From the NCBI GenBank assembly GCA_017476425.1, contig JAFUZV010000160.1, positions 1 to 32,272 on the forward strand: a DNA stretch of 32,272 nt. Reading direction: 5' to 3'. Every line of letters starts with the position of its first letter. Position 1 is the stretch's first letter. Below, piece by piece: positions 24,707-31,792 of the stretch. The translations under genes were made by a program, and so were the position numbers. The stretch is from Selenomonadaceae bacterium. GTDB lineage: Bacteria; Bacillota; Negativicutes; Selenomonadales; Selenomonadaceae. The notes beneath the pieces are model-generated. The model worked only from the letters and a program-made list of their open reading frames with translations. It was not told where the DNA came from and did no database searches.

Positions 24707-24739
24707 GTTGCAGGAAAAATTTTCAGATTGATTGAAAAC

Positions 24740-24768
24740 TTGTTGCAAGAAAAAATTTTTGATATAAT
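24740..24768 (+). promoter_or_regulatory. Promoter of the small unknown gene and the thioredoxin-fold gene
   Basis: TTGTTG (24740-24745) and TATAAT (24763-24768) are 17 bp apart. They lie between the terminator and GAGGTGA of the next gene. Confidence 0.75.
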
Positions 24769-24804
24769 TTCTTTCGATAAATAAAAATTTTTGAGGTGAA
24801 AGAA

Positions 24805-25089
24805 ATGGCATCAGATCAAATGAGAAATTCCGACGACATTGCAAAGTTAGTAGCATCTTACAATACGCCGCCGGAAAAAATGCGTCACGTTCAAGAAGTG
24901 TCAGCACGTTATAAATTGCGTTTAGATCAGTACAAGCAATTAAATTTAAGTCGATCAGATAATCGTGATCAACGGCTAATGATCTACAGCGAAATTAAAA
25001 CACTCGGCTGGGTACTTGGAAAAGCGGAGCAAGCAGTTTTGAAGGACATAAGCGAATGCACAAAAATGGTAGGTCCACTCGGACTGTAA
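24805..25089 (+). CDS. Small cytoplasmic protein of unknown function
   Basis: The 94-residue protein is hydrophilic and mostly helical, rich in Arg, Lys, Asp and Gln, with no signal or membrane segment. Its one cysteine is near the C-terminus. Short blocks such as YNTPPEKMRHVQEVSARYKL and MIYSEIKTLGWVLGKAEQ look conserved in style, but I do not recognise a family. The ATG at 24805 has GAGGTGA upstream; the GTG at 24796 is inside that site. A good promoter precedes it. It overlaps the next gene by 34 bp, which suggests coupled translation and a functional link. Confidence 0.7.
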   Translation: MASDQMRNSDDIAKLVASYNTPPEKMRHVQEVSARYKLRLDQYKQLNLSRSDNRDQRLMIYSEIKTLGWVLGKAEQAVLKDISECTKMVGPLGL

Positions 25090-26249
25090 ATTCAGATTCA
25101 CAACAAATAAAAAATTCGCCGTCGATCCGTTTAATGAAATTGCTTGAAAAGATCGAATCTGATAAATTTAAACCTTACGACATTGATAAATATACTATTG
25201 CAGTAACTTTTTTTCTGATTCTTTCCTTGATCGTTTGCTATCTTCAAATTGGTTTTAGTCATAAGGAAGAAGGCAACGGCTATCACGAAGAAATTTTGCC
25301 GAGTGATTCGATCTGTTATATCAAGGATAATCAAGCGATCCCATTAGCTGACGGAGCTTATCCTATTGCAATGCCTTCACAAGATTCAACGCTTGAGATT
25401 GACGGCGAGGAATTTTTTCCGCTGTTGTTAGTGCTTGTACCTGTTGACGATCATTTTGAACTTTATCCGATCAATATTGCTGATGATTCACTTTTGCCTA
25501 GACGTGGCAAGACGATCGCTTTACATATACTTTTTGGATTTACAAGTGATCACGCTGAAAATAAATTAGTTTACGCCGAAAAGGGAAATGACACCGCCGC
25601 CGAAGACTACAAGCGAAAAGCATTTTATTATCTCGTCGTTAAAAATGGTTATGGTGAAATGCAGCGTGATTATATGACTGCTGAAAATGCCGGTGAAAAT
25701 TTTCATTATTATCGCAATGTCGATCACGTTATGGAAGAATTGATCACGATTTATAAAATTGTCAACGCTCCTAATAAAAAATTTCCGGCTTTCAAGACAA
25801 CTGATCTCAACGGCAATGAATTTAGTGAAAAAATTTTTTCCGATCATAAATTAACCGTTGTAAATCTCTGGGTAAATTCTCAAACGTGTATAAATTTACT
25901 TTCAAAATTTTCAAGCCTCAATGATGAATTTGCTGACATTGCGATCGTTGGATTAGTTGGTGACGTTAAATCTAATGACGATGAAAAATTGAATAGTGCA
26001 AAAAAAATTATCGCTGATCTTCCAAGTGAATTTATAAACTTGAGAGTCAACGATAATTTTTATAACTTTCTTTCGACGGTGACGAATGCGCCGACAACTT
26101 TTTTTGTTGATAGTAACGGCTATTTGATCGGTCAGCCTGTTGTTGGTGATGAAATTAATTTGATCCGCCGTGAAATAATTTATCTGATTGAAAATAATTC
26201 AGCGAAATATAGAGACTTGAAATTTATTCAGCAAAAAATTTTTTATTGA
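25056..26249 (+). CDS. Membrane-anchored thioredoxin-fold protein with a single active-site-region cysteine
   Basis: The 397-residue protein has a cytoplasmic N-terminus of about 47 residues, one membrane segment (about 47-68), and an exported remainder. Residues about 245-380 look like a TlpA/redoxin fold: FPAFKTTDLNGNEFSEKI, VVNLWVNSQTCINLLSKF, IVGLVGDV, then the cis-proline loop in NAPTTFFVDSNGYLIGQPVVG. In active family members the segment after the tryptophan holds CxxC; here only one cysteine (in SQTCIN) remains, so a disulfide exchange role of the usual kind is doubtful. The middle region (about 75-240) is unfamiliar. It starts inside the preceding small gene. Confidence 0.78.
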   Translation: MHKNGRSTRTVNSDSQQIKNSPSIRLMKLLEKIESDKFKPYDIDKYTIAVTFFLILSLIVCYLQIGFSHKEEGNGYHEEILPSDSICYIKDNQAIPLADGAYPIAMPSQDSTLEIDGEEFFPLLLVLVPVDDHFELYPINIADDSLLPRRGKTIALHILFGFTSDHAENKLVYAEKGNDTAAEDYKRKAFYYLVVKNGYGEMQRDYMTAENAGENFHYYRNVDHVMEELITIYKIVNAPNKKFPAFKTTDLNGNEFSEKIFSDHKLTVVNLWVNSQTCINLLSKFSSLNDEFADIAIVGLVGDVKSNDDEKLNSAKKIIADLPSEFINLRVNDNFYNFLSTVTNAPTTFFVDSNGYLIGQPVVGDEINLIRREIIYLIENNSAKYRDLKFIQQKIFY

Positions 26250-26257
26250 TGCAACGC

Positions 26258-26284
26258 AAAAAGCCACGATCGAAATCGCGGCTT
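26258..26284 (-). terminator. Terminator-like hairpin after tRNA-Asn
   Basis: AAGCC (26261-26265) pairs with GGCTT (26280-26284), and inside it CGAT pairs with ATCG after one mismatch. On the minus strand the stem runs into a short T-run. It could also end the plus-strand thioredoxin-fold transcript. Confidence 0.6.
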
Positions 26285-26300
26285 GTTATTTACAAAGAAG

Positions 26301-26376
26301 TGGCTCCCCGAGCTGGACTCGAACCAGCGACTCCCTGATTAACAGTCAGGTGCTCTACCGACTGAGCTATCGAGGA
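26301..26376 (-). tRNA. tRNA-Asn (anticodon GTT)
   Basis: The minus strand folds as a complete cloverleaf: acceptor stem TCCTCGA with TCGGGGA, D-arm with AGCTCAGTCGGTAGAGC, anticodon stem CCTGA with TCAGG around the loop CTGTTAA, and T-arm with GGTTCGAGTCC. The anticodon GTT reads Asn codons. The CCA end is encoded (26301-26303). Confidence 0.97.
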
Positions 26377-26383
26377 ATTTTTA

Positions 26384-26401
26384 TGTCAGTCGTTGCTGAC
26401 A
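26384..26401 (-). other. Small hairpin at the predicted 5' end of the tRNA-Asn precursor
   Basis: TGTCAG (26384-26389) and CTGACA (26396-26401) form a 6-bp stem with a 6-base loop. The transcription start predicted from the promoter falls at about 26401, so the hairpin would be at or very near the 5' end of the precursor RNA. Confidence 0.55.
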
Positions 26402-26407
26402 GTTGAA

Positions 26408-26436
26408 AGTATATCAAACAAATTTATTTTTGTCAA
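26408..26436 (-). promoter_or_regulatory. Promoter of tRNA-Asn
   Basis: On the minus strand TTGACA (26431-26436) and TATACT (26408-26413) are 17 bp apart, about 30 bp before the tRNA. Confidence 0.85.
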
Positions 26437-26461
26437 CGCTTTTAAAAAAATTTTTGTGATC

Positions 26462-28345
26462 TTAGATCATATTTTTTTCGTAAGCATCATAAAGTGATTT
26501 CAATTCTTCGATCTTTTCGTAAACTTCAACTTGTAATTTCGACGCTTCGGAATAATTTCCGCTGTTAAGTGCATTGATCAGTTGAGTAAAGATCGATTTT
26601 TCATCAATCGAATCTTTAGCAAGAATTTCACGAAGAGATTTAATTTTATTCCAGTTATAAGAATCTTGATCCGTTCTGTAATCAGATTCGATCTTATGAG
26701 CACGACGGACAATTTTTCTCATCTCCGGCAAAATTCTTGCAATAATTTCAGTTTTCCATCTCAACAACGCACCATCTTTAAAAGCATTGATAATTTGATC
26801 TCTCAATGCTCCGCCGCTTGTAATAACTGAAACTTTATCAGGATATTTATCAAACGCCTGCATATTTTCCCAAACAGTTGCCGGTGGTGCTCCAAATAAT
26901 TTATCACGTTCTTCAGCAGTATAATCTTCAAATACATCTTCTTCACTGCGATAAGCACGATCTTTTTCAAGATAAAATCCTTCGTCACCGGCTTTTTTGC
27001 TAAGTTCATTCAAAAGTTCATCGGTTGATTTTTTGATCGTCGCTTTGATACCGTCAAGCACTGCTGAATAAACCGCCGCAAGTACAAGATAAGTATTTGT
27101 ATAAGGATTGCAGGCACGAAGTTCAAAACGTGTTGCCATAGGATTTTTGAGATCACGAATCAAGCCTGCTAAGATTGTTCTGTTACGTGAAGGAATTTTT
27201 GGAGTATGACCTAAACTTGTAACGATACAAACAGGAGCTTCAAAACCCGGCTTTAATCTGTTAAGTGAATCATTCGTCGCACTTACAAATGGATTAATGA
27301 CTTCATAATTCTTCAACAAGCCCATAATTGCGCCGTAACCGATCGCACTCATAAAATCAATTTCTGGATTTTTCGCAGCGAAGAGATTATGAATTTTACC
27401 GTCAGAAGTGATCGCCGCTAATCCAATGTGAGTATGTTCACCATTGCCGGCAAGTCCGATCATCGGCTTAGCTTTAAATGAAACTTCTAAACCATTTGCA
27501 CGGAAAATTTCTTTAACGATCGTCCTAACGAACATTTCATTATCAGCGGCTTGCACTGCATCAGCAAATCGCCAATCGATCTCAAGCTGTTCACAAACGT
27601 GAGTCATATGTCCGCTGTCGTCGATCTGTGCTTTCAAGCCGCCAACTTCTTTGTGACCCATTTCAACATTCAAGCCGTATTTATCAAGATCAAGAACGCA
27701 CTGTTCAAGAGCACAGCGAACAGCTCCGTGAGTCCTCTGCCAATATTGCTCCTGCATAACCTGCGATGCACTCATCTCTTCAATGATCGCTTCTTCACGT
27801 GGAGTTTTAACCCAAAATTCCAATTCAGTTGCAGATGTAAAACTAATATCAGTTACTTCTGAACCGTTGAGATCAAGCCCGGAAATTTCGGGATTTTTAT
27901 TTAAGAGATCAATCAGTTCCTTCTTAACATAAGAAAGCGTATCAGTTAAAACAGCACGAGCATCAACGCGTTTACCTTCGTGAATCAGAAAACTTGGAAT
28001 GCGTAAAGTTCCGACAGGTCGATTAGTTTCTTCGTCGTAGTGTTCAAAATTATAATCTACAAACCAGTTGACATTAGGATCGATCGGCATATCAACTTTT
28101 GCATTGTTAAGCGTTGCAATACCCGGCAAAACGACGCTTGATCCGTCAGTTTGCACTGCGGAACCTGCAAAAAATTCGTCCATATCCTTCAAAAAAATTC
28201 TCATCGGGATTTTTTCGTCAGTATCATTGCCCGCCATATCAATACCAACAAGCGAAACAAATTTAATTTCCGGGTGTTCTCTAAGTTGTTTAATAATTTC
28301 TTCTTTCGGAGTATTAGCTTTGATCGTGTAAAGTAAGTCTGACAT
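26462..28345 (-). CDS. glnA: Glutamine synthetase, large divergent form
   Basis: Glutamine synthetase makes glutamine from glutamate, ammonia and ATP; it supplies the glutamine used by the glutamate synthase in this window. The 627-residue product has SATELEFWVK and GHKEVGG (metal and glutamate site), GLAGNGEHTHIGL (ATP/glutamate site), NRLKPGFEAPV, and RFELRACNPYTNTYLVLAAV. It is longer than the usual 440-470-residue type I enzyme because of a charged, helical C-terminal extension of about 130 residues, and shorter than typical type III enzymes (about 700); I leave the type open. The ATG is preceded by AAGGAAGTG. No recognisable GlnR box was found, but the promoter is bracketed by inverted repeats. 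Confidence 0.93.
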   Translation of the reverse strand: MSDLLYTIKANTPKEEIIKQLREHPEIKFVSLVGIDMAGNDTDEKIPMRIFLKDMDEFFAGSAVQTDGSSVVLPGIATLNNAKVDMPIDPNVNWFVDYNFEHYDEETNRPVGTLRIPSFLIHEGKRVDARAVLTDTLSYVKKELIDLLNKNPEISGLDLNGSEVTDISFTSATELEFWVKTPREEAIIEEMSASQVMQEQYWQRTHGAVRCALEQCVLDLDKYGLNVEMGHKEVGGLKAQIDDSGHMTHVCEQLEIDWRFADAVQAADNEMFVRTIVKEIFRANGLEVSFKAKPMIGLAGNGEHTHIGLAAITSDGKIHNLFAAKNPEIDFMSAIGYGAIMGLLKNYEVINPFVSATNDSLNRLKPGFEAPVCIVTSLGHTPKIPSRNRTILAGLIRDLKNPMATRFELRACNPYTNTYLVLAAVYSAVLDGIKATIKKSTDELLNELSKKAGDEGFYLEKDRAYRSEEDVFEDYTAEERDKLFGAPPATVWENMQAFDKYPDKVSVITSGGALRDQIINAFKDGALLRWKTEIIARILPEMRKIVRRAHKIESDYRTDQDSYNWNKIKSLREILAKDSIDEKSIFTQLINALNSGNYSEASKLQVEVYEKIEELKSLYDAYEKNMI

Positions 28346-28377
28346 AATTACACTTCCTTAAAAAAATTTTTTCTGAA

Positions 28378-28429
28378 AACTATAACAAATATATCATAGT
28401 TAAAAAGTTTTGTCGATAATTTTGTTATA
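28378..28429 (-). promoter_or_regulatory. glnA promoter bracketed by inverted repeats
   Basis: On the minus strand, TCGACA (28411-28416) and TATATT (28388-28393) are 17 bp apart. TATAACAAA (28381-28389) and TTTGTTATA (28421-28429) are perfect 9-bp inverted repeats 40 bp centre to centre, one touching the -10 box and the other just upstream of the -35 box. A second inverted pair, AACTAT (28378-28383) and ATAGTT (28396-28401), surrounds the -10 box. Confidence 0.65.
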
Positions 28430-28460
28430 AGTATACAAATATACATTTAACTAAAGAAAT

Positions 28461-28493
28461 AGCAGGCGGCTTAAAAAAATTTTTCCGTCTGCT
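28461..28493 (-). terminator. Terminator after lpxD
   Basis: AGCAGGCGG (28461-28469) pairs with CCGTCTGCT (28485-28493) over 9 bp with one G-T pair. T-rich DNA follows on the minus strand, and a T-run also follows on the plus strand. Confidence 0.75.
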
Positions 28494-28505
28494 GAATTTT
28501 TTTGA

Positions 28506-29516
28506 TCATTTTTTTAATTCGCTTTCGATCTTACGAAATTTTTTTATAATCTCCGGCAGTTGTCTAAGTGCCGCTTGAGTTTTAAGCCAATCAGCGTGAG
28601 ATTGAATGGGAAAACCTGCGCAAAAAGAATTTTCCGGCATTGATTTTGATATTCCGGTTCTTGCGGCAAAGATTGAATTTGATCCGATCGTAAGATGTCC
28701 ACTAGTTCCAACTTGTCCGCCGAAAGTAACATTATCACCAACGATCGTTGAGCCACTCAAGCCCGTTTGTGCAACAATCAAACAATTTGCGCCGATCTTG
28801 CAATTATGACCGATATGAACAAGATTATCAATTTTCGTACCGTGACCGATCACCGTTGATCCCATTGCCGCACGATCAATTCCAACATTAGCACCGATCT
28901 CAACGTCATCTTGAATAACTACATTTCCAACTTGAGGCACTTTTGTATGAATACCATTTTTTGTAGTGAATCCAAAACCGTCAGAACCGATCACCGTTGA
29001 AGCGTGAATTACACAATTTTTTCCAACACGACAATACTCTCTGATCGTTACATTTGAATAAATGATCGTGTTTTGATCGATTTTTGCATATTGACCAATG
29101 TAAACGTGAGGATAAATTACAACGCCGCTTTCAATCTCTGCATTATCATCAACGACGGCAAAAGGCATTATCGTTACATCGTCAGCAAGTTTAACATTTT
29201 CACCGATATGTGCTTTATCACTAACGCCGGGCTTGATCTCTAATTTCGGCATAAAAATATTCATAAGTTTTGCAAAGGCAGCTCTCGGATCGTCAACGTG
29301 AATTGACGGCAACGGAAAATTTTCAACATTCAACGGCAAGATCACCGCTGAGGCTTTCGACTGTTTAGCCTCTTCAATATGTGGATCAACCGCAAAGATC
29401 AGATCGCCTTTTCTTGCACCTTCAATATTTTCAAGTCCATTGATCATTACGCTTTCATATTCCGGCGAAATTTTTCCACCGACAAGATCAGAAATTTCTT
29501 TTAAACTCTTCTCCAA
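28506..29516 (-). CDS. lpxD: UDP-3-O-acylglucosamine N-acyltransferase LpxD
   Basis: LpxD adds the second hydroxyacyl chain in lipid A synthesis, the third step of the pathway, and its presence means the cell makes lipopolysaccharide. The 336-residue protein has an N-terminal uridine-binding domain followed by a left-handed beta-helix of hexapeptide repeats ([29 protein letters not shown]). The catalytic histidine is H237 in [12 protein letters not shown] short helical tail ends the protein. The start is TTG at 29516; GGAGA lies seven bases upstream, and the nearby ATGs are out of frame. It closes a set with three Skp-like genes; the usual partners lpxC, fabZ and lpxA do not follow. Confidence 0.96.
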   Translation of the reverse strand: MEKSLKEISDLVGGKISPEYESVMINGLENIEGARKGDLIFAVDPHIEEAKQSKASAVILPLNVENFPLPSIHVDDPRAAFAKLMNIFMPKLEIKPGVSDKAHIGENVKLADDVTIMPFAVVDDNAEIESGVVIYPHVYIGQYAKIDQNTIIYSNVTIREYCRVGKNCVIHASTVIGSDGFGFTTKNGIHTKVPQVGNVVIQDDVEIGANVGIDRAAMGSTVIGHGTKIDNLVHIGHNCKIGANCLIVAQTGLSGSTIVGDNVTFGGQVGTSGHLTIGSNSIFAARTGISKSMPENSFCAGFPIQSHADWLKTQAALRQLPEIIKKFRKIESELKK

Positions 29517-29534
29517 ATCATCATCTCCAAAAAA

Positions 29535-29957
29535 TCACTGCAATTTTTTAACAACTTCATCAGTCAGATCAATTCCGCCTTCAAAAACGATCTTTTGACT
29601 TTCCGAGCTGTCGATCACTACGTCAACATTTTTGCTTTTAACAATGTCTGCAAGTGCCGCATCTAATTTCTGCTTTAACTGCGACGCATAAGCCTGTTGA
29701 ATGCCCATTAACTTTCGCTGTGTTTCTAATTGTGCTTGTTGCTTTTCTTCGTCAGTTGCATTCTCTTTTGCTGTCAATTCTGCTATCGCCGCTTCTTCAG
29801 CTTCTTGTAATTTCTTTTCACCTTCATCTCTGATCGTCTTCAATTGCGGCGTATCCATTAACTTTTCACCGTCAACGTAACCGATATTTACTTCACCGCA
29901 GCCGCTGATTAACATTGTCATTAAAATTGTTGCTATCAATAAAAATTTTTTCATCAT
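29535..29957 (-). CDS. Skp/OmpH-family lipoprotein
   Basis: The 140-residue product starts MMKKF and has a lipoprotein signal ending in the lipobox LISGC, so the mature protein should be lipid-anchored at Cys. GYVDGEKLMDTPQL follows, the typical first strand and start of the coiled coil in Skp/OmpH chaperones; a long charged helical hairpin follows, and ILTDE-like IDLTDEVVKKLQ ends it. Skp keeps outer-membrane proteins unfolded in the periplasm. Most Skp proteins are soluble, so the lipid anchor is a variation. The ATG at 29957 follows GAAGTG by six bases; a second ATG lies next to it. Confidence 0.88.
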   Translation of the reverse strand: MMKKFLLIATILMTMLISGCGEVNIGYVDGEKLMDTPQLKTIRDEGEKKLQEAEEAAIAELTAKENATDEEKQQAQLETQRKLMGIQQAYASQLKQKLDAALADIVKSKNVDVVIDSSESQKIVFEGGIDLTDEVVKKLQ

Positions 29958-29977
29958 AAATTTCACTTCTTTCAAAA

Positions 29978-31090
29978 TTATTTTTCAAAGAGTGCTTGTT
30001 TTTTCAACTCTTCAATCAATTCATCAGTTAAATCGATCGCATCATTCACTGCTACTAATCCTGCGCCGGTTGTACTGATCTTTTCTGTATCCTCTGATTT
30101 TGGGAATGCCGACACATTTTCAATCGTTAAATCGTTAGCAAAATCAATTTTATAAACTTTTTCGTCAACTCTTAAATCTCTCGTCATTAAGATCAATTTC
30201 AATTTGTGAATCACTGCTAATTTCGCAGTCAGATCGCCGATCTTGTCAAATAATTTATTTTCAATCTCTTCTTGTTCATTCCTTACTTCTTGCAAACTCG
30301 CAATTAAAAATTGTCGATTTTCTTGACGTGCGATCATTTCTTTTTGTGCTTGTTCCATTTGCATTTTATTTCTTTCTTGTGCTGCTAATTGACTTCGTTT
30401 AGCCTCTTCAGTGATTCTTGCTTGTGATTCTGCGGCTTGCACTCTTAAACGTTCAACATCATCTTTGATCGCCTCTTCGGCGTGAGTGTAAATTTCTTGT
30501 GTCCACTGTTCGATTAATTCACGCTGTACTTGATTTCTTTCAATTCTAATTTCATTCTGTCGATTCTGCAATTCTTTAATCTCTTCTGCCGTCAATCTCA
30601 ATACATCGCTGTCTCTTAATTTCAGATCGATATTTAAGAGTTCATTTAAAAATTTGTTGTTGAGTTCATCACGCTTTTTTAAATATTCCGCTTCAGTTGC
30701 CTTTCGATAATCTTCAGCGGCTTTCTTCTTGCGAGTTTCAATTTCTGCCGCTTGACTTATGATCGTTTGTGCATTCTTTTGCCAGATCGAATCGTCAAAA
30801 GGTTTTTCTTCAATTTGCGGCGGCGTTATTATGATCGGTTTCATTGCATTCATTAATTCGATCTGCAAACGTTCTTCACGTTCTTGCAATTCATTTAATC
30901 TATCGCCGTCACCAAAATATTCCTGCAAGCGTTCAAAATTGATTATTCCAATGCCATTAGCGATCTCAAAATTCTTTTCAGATTTAATTTTTGGTTGAGG
31001 CGGCTCTTCAGAATTAAAATAATTGTATCCTCCAACGCCGACTGCTGTGATAAAAGCCGTCAACATTCCAATCAAAAATTTTTTTCTCAT
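29978..31090 (-). CDS. Long coiled-coil Skp/OmpH-like protein with N-terminal anchor
   Basis: The 370-residue protein has one N-terminal membrane segment or signal (about 4-26), then NGIGIINFERLQEYF, a strand and helix start like that of Skp. About 230 residues of highly charged, Glu/Gln/Arg-rich coiled coil follow, much longer than the 100-120 in ordinary Skp. The last residues AIDLTDELIEELKK match the Skp-type end of its neighbour. This could be a chaperone with longer arms or a spacer between membrane and peptidoglycan; I cannot decide. It is 20 bp upstream of the lipoprotein gene and probably in the same operon. Confidence 0.8.
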   Translation of the reverse strand: MRKKFLIGMLTAFITAVGVGGYNYFNSEEPPQPKIKSEKNFEIANGIGIINFERLQEYFGDGDRLNELQEREERLQIELMNAMKPIIITPPQIEEKPFDDSIWQKNAQTIISQAAEIETRKKKAAEDYRKATEAEYLKKRDELNNKFLNELLNIDLKLRDSDVLRLTAEEIKELQNRQNEIRIERNQVQRELIEQWTQEIYTHAEEAIKDDVERLRVQAAESQARITEEAKRSQLAAQERNKMQMEQAQKEMIARQENRQFLIASLQEVRNEQEEIENKLFDKIGDLTAKLAVIHKLKLILMTRDLRVDEKVYKIDFANDLTIENVSAFPKSEDTEKISTTGAGLVAVNDAIDLTDELIEELKKQALFEK

Positions 31091-31183
31091 AATTCGTCAA
31101 AAAATTAAAGGCTAGATTCAAAGACTGCAGGCGCAATTTATTTTTCTGCTTCCTGAGCCTTATCACCTAACCTTGCCGTTAAT

Positions 31184-31651
31184 TTATTTCTTCTGCAATT
31201 TGCCTAATACGTCTTGAGTGATGTCTTGTCCGCCATAAACAACTGCGCTTTTCTCAATTACTACACCTAAGCCTTTTGTTTCAGCTACTTTTTTTACTGC
31301 GTCTTTGATAGACTGCTCCAACGGCTCAAGCAAATCTTGTTGTTTCTTCATCAATCTTTGTTGACATTGTTGATAATAATCTGCTTTCTCTTGATCATTC
31401 ATTCCTGCGGATTTTTCATCAAATTCTTTTTTGACTTCTTCAACTGCGGCTTGCATTTGAGTTTCAAGCGATTGACGATCCGGATGCTGTCCAGTTACTT
31501 GACGATAATCAATAACACCAACTGCACCTTTATCAGCGGCACTTGCAAGACCACCGCTTTGAGTAAGTGCTATCGCTACAACACTACCAATAAACACCAG
31601 CGCAATAAGTATGCTGATGATTTTAACTTGTTTCTTCTCTAATTTGATCAT
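31184..31651 (-). CDS. Skp/OmpH-family periplasmic chaperone
   Basis: The 155-residue protein has a signal or anchor segment (about 10-30, followed by ASAAD), then GAVGVIDYRQVTGQHP, a Skp-type coiled coil rich in Gln, Lys and Glu, and the end VVYGGQDITQDVLGKLQKK. This is the closest of the three to the canonical length and form, and it is the likely general chaperone for outer-membrane proteins. AGGAGG stands 11 bases before the ATG and a good promoter lies further upstream, so this gene probably begins the transcript that runs through the other two Skp-like genes to lpxD. The 93-bp gap to the next gene shows no clear terminator. Confidence 0.92.
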   Translation of the reverse strand: MIKLEKKQVKIISILIALVFIGSVVAIALTQSGGLASAADKGAVGVIDYRQVTGQHPDRQSLETQMQAAVEEVKKEFDEKSAGMNDQEKADYYQQCQQRLMKKQQDLLEPLEQSIKDAVKKVAETKGLGVVIEKSAVVYGGQDITQDVLGKLQKK

Positions 31652-31682
31652 TCTGTTATCAACCTCCTATAAAGTTTTAACG

Positions 31683-31711
31683 ATTATATCAGACAAAATT
31701 CAGTTTTGCAA
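31683..31711 (-). promoter_or_regulatory. Promoter of the skp-lpxD gene set
   Basis: On the minus strand TTGCAA (31706-31711) and TATAAT (31683-31688) are 17 bp apart, about 30 bp before the first Skp-like gene. It lies about 80 bp from the predicted end of the IS element. Confidence 0.8.
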
Positions 31712-31792
31712 GAACTAATGAAAATTTTTAATGTTGATTTGATTTTTTTAATATTAAAACGGTGAAAGCCAAACGATTCTTTAATTAGAGAT

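Noticed and set aside
28421-28445. GlnR/TnrA box near glnA
   Set aside because: TGTTATAAGTATACA has a spacing two bases shorter than the TGTNA-N7-TNACA consensus, so it is not counted as a GlnR site.
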